NCBI GenBank assembly: GCA_937895465.1
Contig: CALAYY010000163.1
Span: 1 to 14,874 of the forward strand
DNA length: 14,874 nt
Origin: an uncultured Clostridia bacterium
GTDB lineage: Bacteria; Bacillota; Clostridia; Christensenellales; DUVY01
Direction of reading: 5' to 3'
The position numbers and the translations under genes were made by a program. This document shows, piece after piece, positions 7,710 through 13,143 of the stretch. Every line of letters starts with the position of its first letter. The first letter of the stretch is position 1. The notes below the pieces were generated by a model. The model was given only the letters and a program-made list of their open reading frames with translations. It was not told the DNA's origin and did no database searches.

Positions 7710-9743
7710 ATGGCAAAAAACGATATTGTTATTGTGGATAACATTGTTAAAGAAAGAATTAACTCAAAAACTCCTTCTAGTGACTTGGGAGAAGTTTTTG
7801 AATTTTTCGCTTTTGAACAAGTCCTTAAAGATTATGATTTAAGTGTTGACCAGATTATTGATGGAGTAACCGATGGGCGTAATGATGGTGGAATAGATGG
7901 CTTTTACATATTTATAAATGGAAATTACCTAGAAGATGTAAAGTCTTTTATGTGGCCAAAGAAATCATGTGAGATTAAAATATATATTCTTTCAGCTAAA
8001 CATCATGATACTTTTGAAAAAGCATTATTAGATGACCAATATAGTACAATTTGTGAGCTTTTGGACTTATCGATTGAAACAAAAAATTTTAAAACACAAT
8101 ACAATGATGAATTGGTTTCTAAAAGAGATTTTTTTGTTGAGGCATACAGAAGAACCTCTGCTAATCTAGTCTCAATGGAAATAGATTTTTATTATTTATC
8201 TCGGGGGGATTCTGATATTGTTGGAGAAAACGTTGTTGCAAGAGCAAACCAAATTAAAGCTGAGATAGAAAATTTTTTTAGCGAATGCGATGTTAGCTAT
8301 AGTTTTTTTGGTAGTTCAGAATTAATTAAACAATATAGAAAGAATAAGGATTTCAAGTTAAAACTTAAATATTCAAAAGTATTAAACAATTCGGGTCACA
8401 ATTTTATTGCCTTGTGCCCGATTGGTGAGTATTTTAATTTTATTACCTTTAGTGATAAAAAATTGAGGCGTTATTTATTCGATTCAAATGTTCGCGCATA
8501 TATGGGTTTAAATAGAGTAAATGACGATATTTTAGAATCTTTAAAAACAAATATTAGTATTGATTTTTGGTATTTAAATAATGGTATCACTATACTTGCA
8601 ACAGGAGCTAGGGATTTAGGTAATTATATAGAAATTGATAATGCGCAAATCGTGAATGGGTTACAAACATCTGAAACAATATTTCATTATTTTTCTAATT
8701 ATGATGTTAGAAACATTGATAGAAATATTCTAGTGAAAGTCATCTCGGAAACATCAAATGAAATCGGAGACTCAATTATTAAAGCGACAAACAACCAAAC
8801 AGCAGTTTCTGTTGCTACTCTACATGCCACAGACAAAATACATCGTGATATTGAAGATGTAATGCTAAAAAACGATTTGTTTTATGAAAGACGAATTAAT
8901 TACTATTACAATCAAGGAAAAGAACTCAATTCAATATTTTCACCTTTATATTTAGCATCAGGCTACCTTGCTCTAGTATTAAAGGATCCATTGGGTGCCA
9001 GAACATTAAAAGAAAAATTCATGAACAACCCATTTATTTATCGTAAGATATACGATGAAAGAGATTCATTAAATATTTGGCCAAAAATAGCCGTTATTTT
9101 AAGAAAAACTGATAATTTTATAGAGAAAAAAAGACTGAAAAAAGGATTTAAATCTTATGAAGGGTTTTTAAAAGGTACTAGATATATAATTTCGTTAATA
9201 GCTGTTAGCAGTCAGTTAGGAGATTTTAATTTTTCATCAAAGGCACTAATAAGTTTTAATACCAATAAGTTAACGGATAAGTTGTATATTGATATTTGGA
9301 ATTTAGTAGCAGAGGGTGAAAAGAAAGAATTTGATAAAAGCACGTGGAGAAAGAAAGCGTTTTTGGATGTATGCTTGAGTAAAGCGGCACAAATTTATGC
9401 TATTAAGAATCTCAATTCAGTGACTCGTCGAAATCAGATAACTGCATTGATAATGAAAGATACAGATGAAATGGATGATAAACTAATAAATTTAATTGAT
9501 TCTGAGCTTCCAGAACAGCCATGGAAACCAGGCATCCATAGAATACTAGCAAAAAAAATAAATATATATCCGCAAAAAGTATCAGATATTATATCATACT
9601 TAATTTTTACTGGCAGAAGACTAGTTCAGAAAGATGGTATTGTTTACGATGTAAATGGAAATATTCTTCTGATTGACGAAGAAAGAGTAGATAAAGATAC
9701 TCTTAAACTTAAAGAAACGAGACCAGTACAAGAAAAAAAATGA
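7710..9743 (+). CDS. AIPR-family (abortive infection phage resistance) protein with nuclease-like N-terminus
   Basis: Seen: a 677-residue soluble protein with no signal peptide or membrane segment. The central part carries the AIPR signature (Pfam PF10592): FDSNVRAYMGLNRVND (257-272), then FWYLNNGITILATG (286-299) and IDNAQIVNGLQTSETIF (309-325), followed by IKATNNQTAV (357-366). The N-terminus has conserved acids (E28, E31) before DGRNDGGIDGFYIF (55-68), then a strand ending in SAK (95-97). This is the layout of a PD-(D/E)XK nuclease, with D63 and K97 as candidate catalytic residues, though Ser95 stands where Glu or Gln is usual. Residues ~600-650 (QPWKPGIHRILAKK onward) could be a winged helix. 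Known: AIPR proteins are tied to phage defence and are often found near restriction or methylation genes. Inferred: a single-gene defence nuclease acting on nucleic acid. AAAGGAA lies 6 nt before the ATG. It has no methylase, ATPase or antitoxin partner here, and it sits where stp-prkC are normally found, which suggests acquisition by transfer. Confidence 0.85.
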   Translation: MAKNDIVIVDNIVKERINSKTPSSDLGEVFEFFAFEQVLKDYDLSVDQIIDGVTDGRNDGGIDGFYIFINGNYLEDVKSFMWPKKSCEIKIYILSAKHHDTFEKALLDDQYSTICELLDLSIETKNFKTQYNDELVSKRDFFVEAYRRTSANLVSMEIDFYYLSRGDSDIVGENVVARANQIKAEIENFFSECDVSYSFFGSSELIKQYRKNKDFKLKLKYSKVLNNSGHNFIALCPIGEYFNFITFSDKKLRRYLFDSNVRAYMGLNRVNDDILESLKTNISIDFWYLNNGITILATGARDLGNYIEIDNAQIVNGLQTSETIFHYFSNYDVRNIDRNILVKVISETSNEIGDSIIKATNNQTAVSVATLHATDKIHRDIEDVMLKNDLFYERRINYYYNQGKELNSIFSPLYLASGYLALVLKDPLGARTLKEKFMNNPFIYRKIYDERDSLNIWPKIAVILRKTDNFIEKKRLKKGFKSYEGFLKGTRYIISLIAVSSQLGDFNFSSKALISFNTNKLTDKLYIDIWNLVAEGEKKEFDKSTWRKKAFLDVCLSKAAQIYAIKNLNSVTRRNQITALIMKDTDEMDDKLINLIDSELPEQPWKPGIHRILAKKINIYPQKVSDIISYLIFTGRRLVQKDGIVYDVNGNILLIDEERVDKDTLKLKETRPVQEKK

Positions 9744-9838
9744 ATACACAAAACATAAAAAATGCCCGCTTATTGACTGACGGAAACAACTTCGTAACAA
9801 GATATTAAAAGAACAAATAGGAATAAGGATAATATAAA
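9744..9838 (+). other. Intergenic gap with a doubtful 22-codon reading frame
   Basis: This gap lies between the AIPR gene and rsgA. A short frame (9740-9808) starts at an ATG overlapping the AIPR stop as ATGA and reads MNTQNIKNARLLTD, then GNNFVTRY and stop. It has no Shine-Dalgarno of its own (the preceding bases are all A) and I recognise no family. It may be a coupled micropeptide, the remnant of a lost gene, or chance. AAGGAT at 9825-9830 is the rsgA ribosome-binding site. No terminator or promoter is clear, so rsgA is probably transcribed through. Confidence 0.35.
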
Positions 9839-10693
9839 GTGCAAAAAGGTATAGTAACTAAAGGAATTTCAGGAATGTTTTCCGTTTTGATAGACGGAAA
9901 AATTATACAGTGTTTTGCACGAAGAAAATTAAAAGATGATAATATCGTTTTGGCGGGGGATATAGTGGATGTTGATATTGATAATTGCGTTATAGAAAAT
10001 ATAAAACCTCGCAAAAATAAACTTATAAGGCCGCCTATAGCCAATATTGACAGGATTATTATAGTTATCTCATGTGTTCCGGAAGCAGACTTTTATCTTA
10101 CTGACAAGTTGCTTATTGCTGCTAGGCTTAACAATATTGAGCCTATATTATGTTTTAATAAAATAGACATAAAAAACGATTTGGTTAATGAAATAGAGCA
10201 GCAATATTTAAGAGCTGGAATAAGATTTTTAAAAGTGTCTGCAAAATCAGGATATAATATTGACAAGCTCATTGAAATAATGCATGGAGGGCTTAATTGC
10301 TTTGCAGGACAATCAGCTGTTGGAAAATCAAGTTTGATTAATGCAATTTTGGGGTGCAATTATTCTGAAATAGGAGATTTGAGCGCAAAGATTTCCAGAG
10401 GAAAAAACACTACAAGGCATACAGAAATTATTGCTGTTGATGACTTTTTTGTAGCCGATACTCCAGGTTTTAGCTTGTTAAAACTTGATAATCTGAAGTA
10501 TAATCAATTAAAAGACTATTTTGATGAGTTTATTCCTTATCAAAATGATTGCAAATTCTCAAGCTGCAATCATATTCAAGAGCCTGATTGTGCAGTAATT
10601 GATGCAGTTAACAATGGCAAAATTGCTTTTGAACGTCATAAAAGATATATAGAAATTTATTCCGAACTAAAAAAAGAACAAAGCTATAATTAA
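9839..10693 (+). CDS. rsgA: Ribosome small-subunit-dependent GTPase A
   Basis: RsgA is a GTPase that binds the 30S subunit late in maturation and is stimulated by it. The protein is 284 residues. An OB-fold comes first (~1-60, GIVTKGISGMFSVLIDG), then a circularly permuted GTPase domain with motifs in the order G4-G5-G1-G3: NKID (107-110), SAK (134-136), GQSAVGKSS (157-165) and DTPGF (207-211). The C-terminal zinc domain has C238, C243, H245 and C251. The start is a GTG at 9839, with AAGGAT at 9825-9830 eight bases before it. In B. subtilis the orthologue (CpgA) is a reported substrate of PrkC, whose gene normally precedes it but is absent here. Confidence 0.96.
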   Translation: MQKGIVTKGISGMFSVLIDGKIIQCFARRKLKDDNIVLAGDIVDVDIDNCVIENIKPRKNKLIRPPIANIDRIIIVISCVPEADFYLTDKLLIAARLNNIEPILCFNKIDIKNDLVNEIEQQYLRAGIRFLKVSAKSGYNIDKLIEIMHGGLNCFAGQSAVGKSSLINAILGCNYSEIGDLSAKISRGKNTTRHTEIIAVDDFFVADTPGFSLLKLDNLKYNQLKDYFDEFIPYQNDCKFSSCNHIQEPDCAVIDAVNNGKIAFERHKRYIEIYSELKKEQSYN

Positions 10694-10711
10694 CAATAAA
10701 GAGGATGAAAA

Positions 10712-11395
10712 TTGAACAGAAGAGAACTTACATATAAAAATATTCAAATTGCGCCGTCATTGCTTTCGGCTGATTTTGCCAATATGGTAAGAGATATAAA
10801 AGAACTTGAAAATGCCGGAGCGGATTTGCTGCATTGTGATGTAATGGACGGTGTTTTTGTTCCTAATATTACTTTTGGTATAAAAATGATAGAAGATATA
10901 AGAAAAATAACCAATTTAAGGCTTGATGCTCATCTTATGATTGTTGAACCTGAAAAGTATATAGAAAGATTTGCAAAAGCGGGTGCTGATATAATTACAG
11001 TACATATAGAAGCTGTAAAGAATGCAAAGCAAGCCATAAAGCAAATAAAAGATTGCGGGGCTTTGGGCGGCATAGTATTAAATCCTGAAACTGAAATACA
11101 TGCCATTAAAGAAGTCTTGCCTTATTGTGATATGGTCCTTGTTATGAGTGTTCATCCAGGTTTCGGCGGACAAAAATTTATTGAAAGCTCTTTACAAAAA
11201 TTAAAAGATATAAAAGCAATGATAAAAGCTTTGGATAAAGATATTGATTTGGAGATTGACGGCGGAATAAATTTTGATAATGTTGACCAAGTTATAGATG
11301 CAGGAGCTAATATCATCGTAGCCGGTAATACCGTATTTAGCGCCAAAGACAAAAAAAATGCAATTAATAGATTGCGTGGAAATAAAATTATTTAG
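10712..11395 (+). CDS. rpe: Ribulose-phosphate 3-epimerase
   Basis: Rpe interconverts D-ribulose 5-phosphate and D-xylulose 5-phosphate in the pentose phosphate pathway, as a metal-dependent TIM barrel. The 227-residue product shows IAPSLLSADF (13-22), HCDVMDGVFVPNITFG (41-56), LDAHLMI (71-77), MSVHPGFGGQKF (145-156) and EIDGGI (181-186). The metal ligands H41, D43, H74 and D183 are all present; D43 and D183 are the acid/base pair. The start is a TTG at 10712, supported by AAAGAGG at 10698-10704. An ATG at 10705 is in another frame and abuts that site. The N-terminus runs about ten residues longer than usual. rsgA-rpe adjacency is the normal Firmicute order; thiN, found next in B. subtilis, is absent. 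Confidence 0.96.
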   Translation: MNRRELTYKNIQIAPSLLSADFANMVRDIKELENAGADLLHCDVMDGVFVPNITFGIKMIEDIRKITNLRLDAHLMIVEPEKYIERFAKAGADIITVHIEAVKNAKQAIKQIKDCGALGGIVLNPETEIHAIKEVLPYCDMVLVMSVHPGFGGQKFIESSLQKLKDIKAMIKALDKDIDLEIDGGINFDNVDQVIDAGANIIVAGNTVFSAKDKKNAINRLRGNKII

Positions 11396-11469
11396 ATTTT
11401 TGTGACCCATTATGGTTTTGATGCATATATAGAATAGTGCAGTTTAGATTTATTAAATTTGCAAAATTT

Positions 11470-11474
11470 GGAGG
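11470..11474 (+). promoter_or_regulatory. Strong ribosome-binding site for spoVM
   Basis: GGAGG lies 5 nt before the ATG at 11480. It is one of the best Shine-Dalgarno matches in the window and supports translation of the 25-codon spoVM frame. Confidence 0.85.
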
Positions 11475-11479
11475 ACTAT

Positions 11480-11557
11480 ATGAAAATTATATGTATCAAA
11501 CCGCCCAAAGTATTAAGAGGAATATTAAGACTGCTATTTAGAAAACGGCTTAATTGA
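11480..11557 (+). CDS. spoVM: Stage V sporulation protein M (25-residue amphipathic peptide)
   Basis: SpoVM is a tiny mother-cell peptide that inserts into the convex forespore membrane, recruits the SpoIVA coat base, and is needed for cortex and coat assembly. This frame reads MKIICIKPPKVLRGILRLLF and then RKRLN. Against the 26-residue B. subtilis peptide it keeps M1, K2, I6, K7, P9, K10, L12, G14, I15 and R17. Pro9 is the residue reported as important for curvature-sensitive insertion. The rest is an amphipathic, positively charged helix as expected. A GGAGG site sits 5 nt upstream, and the place after rpe is the conserved one for spoVM. It is too short for ordinary gene calling. A weak sigma-E-like candidate (CATATATA at 11424-11431) lies upstream. 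The DNA glycosylase gene starts 4 nt downstream. Confidence 0.93.
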   Translation: MKIICIKPPKVLRGILRLLFRKRLN

Positions 11558-11561
11558 TTTT

Positions 11562-12209
11562 ATGGAAAAATACCAAAGACTTAGTCAAGACTTTTATTTG
11601 CAAGATACGCTTACCGTTGCAAAGCAATTATTAGGTAAACGCTTTGTACGAAGAATCGGAGATAAAATATTATCGGGCATGATTGTTGAGACTGAAGCGT
11701 ATATAGCTGCTATTGACGAAGCGGCTCATGCCCATAAAGGTAAGACTAATCGTAATAAAATTATGTGGGAAAGCGGCGGTAGATTATATGTCTATCAAAT
11801 TTATGGAATGTATTTTTGCATGAACATAATAACTGAAAACAAAGATGTACCTGCAGGTGTTTTGATTAGAGCAATACAACCCTTAGAAAATATTGAGGTC
11901 ATGGGAGATTTAAGACATATTGACATAAACGATAAGACCAAAAGATTTTATCTTACATCAGGACCAGGTAGGGTATGTCAAGCATTTGGTATTAATAAAA
12001 ACGATTATGGGACAAACTTGCTTTCAAATGAAAAAATAACCGTCACTCAATATAAGGAATTTTTGCCGTCTGAAATAGTCATTACGCCAAGGATTAATAT
12101 AGATTATGCACCTATTGCTGCCAACTTTCCATGGCGTTTTTTTGTTAAGGACAACCCTTATGTTTCAAAACATAAAAATAACTCCCGCATTTTTAATAAC
12201 GAGAGTTAA
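11562..12209 (+). CDS. mpg: 3-methyladenine (alkyladenine) DNA glycosylase, AAG/MPG family
   Basis: This monofunctional base-excision-repair glycosylase flips out and releases alkylated or deaminated purines such as 3-methyladenine and hypoxanthine. The 215-residue product has IVETEAYIAAIDEAAHAHKG (41-60). By comparison with the human enzyme, E45 should be the catalytic acid, with Y47 and H56 stacking on or contacting the flipped base. LYVYQIYGMYFCMNI (75-89) is almost identical to the human motif, and SGPGRVCQAFGI (133-144) is the second hallmark. The gene begins 4 nt after the spoVM stop with no Shine-Dalgarno of its own, so translation is probably coupled to spoVM. In B. subtilis rpmB follows spoVM, so this gene is an insertion in the conserved order. 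Its end overlaps the rpmB terminator stem. Confidence 0.95.
   Translation: MEKYQRLSQDFYLQDTLTVAKQLLGKRFVRRIGDKILSGMIVETEAYIAAIDEAAHAHKGKTNRNKIMWESGGRLYVYQIYGMYFCMNIITENKDVPAGVLIRAIQPLENIEVMGDLRHIDINDKTKRFYLTSGPGRVCQAFGINKNDYGTNLLSNEKITVTQYKEFLPSEIVITPRINIDYAPIAANFPWRFFVKDNPYVSKHKNNSRIFNNES
12174..12208 (-). terminator. Intrinsic terminator of rpmB
   Basis: Read on the minus strand, TAACTC-T-CG and CG-G-GAGTTA form a stem with one mismatch (arms at 12200-12208 and 12179-12187) around a 12-nt loop, followed directly by TTTTT (12174-12178). It lies 28 nt past the rpmB stop. The arms fall within the last codons of the convergent mpg gene. On the plus strand no T-run follows, so it probably works only for rpmB. 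Confidence 0.7.
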
Positions 12210-12235
12210 TCCTTATTGTCATTTCAAAAAAGGTT

Positions 12236-12430
12236 TTAAGCTTTTGCTTCCTGTTTGCGGGAAGTTCTAAGACAGCGAGTGCAAATATATCCCTGCACTT
12301 TATTTCCGTTTATTTCAAGATCTGCTTTTAACAGATTGGCATTATATGCGCGTTTTGTTTTGCGGTTTGAATGGCTTACCTTGTTTCCGCTCATTTTTCC
12401 TTTGCCGCATACAGAGCAAACTCTAGACAT
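12236..12430 (-). CDS. rpmB: 50S ribosomal protein L28 (zinc-type)
   Basis: L28 is a small protein of the large ribosomal subunit. The 64-residue basic product starts MSRVCSVCGKGKMSGNKVSH and continues with SNRKTKRAYNANL, both typical of L28. Two CxxC pairs (C5/C8 and C50/C53) mark the zinc-binding form; many bacteria also carry a zinc-free paralogue made under zinc limitation, but none is seen here. GGAGG (12440-12444) lies 9 nt before the ATG. The gene runs against its neighbours and has its own promoter and terminator, as in B. subtilis, where rpmB also diverges from the asp23-like gene. Confidence 0.97.
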   Translation of the reverse strand: MSRVCSVCGKGKMSGNKVSHSNRKTKRAYNANLLKADLEINGNKVQGYICTRCLRTSRKQEAKA

Positions 12431-12466
12431 TATATAATTCCTCCGAATTCAAAATTCAACTCATAT

Positions 12467-12495
12467 ATATTAGCATTGTTTTTTTTATTTTGCAA
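12467..12495 (-). promoter_or_regulatory. Sigma-A-type promoter of rpmB
   Basis: On the minus strand, TTGCAA (12490-12495) and TAATAT (12467-12472) are 17 nt apart. The -10 is preceded by TGC, an extended -10 element. Transcription would begin near 12460, giving a leader of about 30 nt that contains the GGAGG site. Confidence 0.75.
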
Positions 12496-12640
12496 GCAAA
12501 CCGATATGTGTTAATAAAATCATTTGAAATCTTTTATTGCAATGTTATCGACTATTTAAAAATTTAATCGTTTATAATATAAAAAACAATCACAAATTTA
12601 TAACATTTTATTAAATAATACCTTATCTTGGTTTAAATAA
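12496..12640. other. AT-rich divergent intergenic core
   Basis: This lies between the rpmB and asp23 promoters. It is extremely AT-rich. It contains TATAAT-like words such as the one near 12573 but none with a properly spaced -35 box. I see no gene, repeat or hairpin of note. It may act as upstream promoter (UP-element) sequence for the two flanking promoters. Confidence 0.4.
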
Positions 12641-12669
12641 TTGAAAATTGATTTATGATATAGTATAAT
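12641..12669 (+). promoter_or_regulatory. Sigma-A-type promoter of asp23-fakA
   Basis: TTGAAA (12641-12646) and a perfect TATAAT (12664-12669) are separated by exactly 17 nt. Transcription would begin near 12676. The -10 overlaps the ATG at 12668, which therefore lies upstream of the transcript and cannot be the asp23 start. Confidence 0.82.
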
Positions 12670-12700
12670 GGTCTACATAAAAGAGTATGCTTATATTGGC

Positions 12701-12708
12701 AAAAGAGG
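12701..12708 (+). promoter_or_regulatory. Ribosome-binding site that sets the asp23 start
   Basis: AAAAGAGG ends 4 nt before the ATG at 12713. Together with the promoter position it selects this start over the in-frame ATG at 12668. Confidence 0.75.
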
Positions 12709-12712
12709 TAAC

Positions 12713-13063
12713 ATGTCCGTTCATACTACAAACGCTTATGGCAAAATTTCTATAACTGAAGAAGCTATAGCACAAGTAGCCGGATATACTGCACTCGATT
12801 GCTATGGTATAGTTGATTTAGTGTCAAAAAGGCTGTCTGATAATATAGCAGAACTCTTTAAAAGGCACTCTGTGAGCAAGGGTGTCAAGGTTATTACAAA
12901 TGGCGATAGGATTTTTATAGATTTGTTTGTTATGCTCAAATATGGCGTATCAATAGAAGCTGTAGCCGAATCTATAAAAAAATCCGTAAAGTACCAAGTA
13001 GAAAAATTTACGGGGATGGTAGTTGATTCTCTCAATGTTAATGTTGTAGGAATCAAGGTCTAG
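12713..13063 (+). CDS. asp23: Asp23/Gls24 family envelope stress protein (YloU-like)
   Basis: Asp23/Gls24 (DUF322) proteins are small soluble proteins linked to alkaline and cell-envelope stress. In staphylococci Asp23 is held at the membrane by AmaP. This 116-residue product matches the B. subtilis YloU type along its length: YGKISITEEAIAQVAGYTAL near the N-terminus, DCYGIVDLVSK, then YGVSIEAVAESIKKSVKYQV and VVDSLNVNVVGIKV at the end. It has no membrane segment. The start is set by AAAAGAGG and by the promoter, whose -10 covers the earlier ATG. It is first in a two-gene unit with fakA, in the conserved order rpmB(-) asp23(+) yloV(+). Exact function in clostridia is unknown. Confidence 0.93.
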   Translation: MSVHTTNAYGKISITEEAIAQVAGYTALDCYGIVDLVSKRLSDNIAELFKRHSVSKGVKVITNGDRIFIDLFVMLKYGVSIEAVAESIKKSVKYQVEKFTGMVVDSLNVNVVGIKV

Positions 13064-13143
13064 AATTTTGATGTGTTACAAGTCATATAATTGTAATAGC
13101 CAATTGTTTTTATTATTTATTTTATCCATATCAGGAGGGGATA

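Noticed and set aside
7523..7741. 72-codon frame starting right after the rlmN stop
   Set aside because: No ribosome-binding site, low-complexity composition, no family resemblance, and its end overlaps the well-supported AIPR gene in another frame.
10705..10737. Ten-codon ATG frame (MKIEQKRTYI) overlapping the rpe start
   Set aside because: The Shine-Dalgarno directly abuts this ATG with no spacing and fits the TTG at 10712 instead, so an upstream regulatory peptide is unlikely.
12255..12437. Plus-strand 60-codon frame opposite rpmB
   Set aside because: It is the antisense shadow of the L28 gene, whose zinc cysteines, ribosome-binding site, promoter and terminator are all on the minus strand.
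12668..12712. Longer asp23 start adding 15 residues
   Set aside because: The ATG at 12668 lies within the -10 box of the promoter and would be upstream of the transcript; the AAAAGAGG site fits 12713.
13064..13143. Possible internal promoter for fakA (TATAAT at 13086-13091)
   Set aside because: No -35-like box lies 16-18 nt upstream, and no terminator separates asp23 from fakA, so read-through from the asp23 promoter is the simpler reading.
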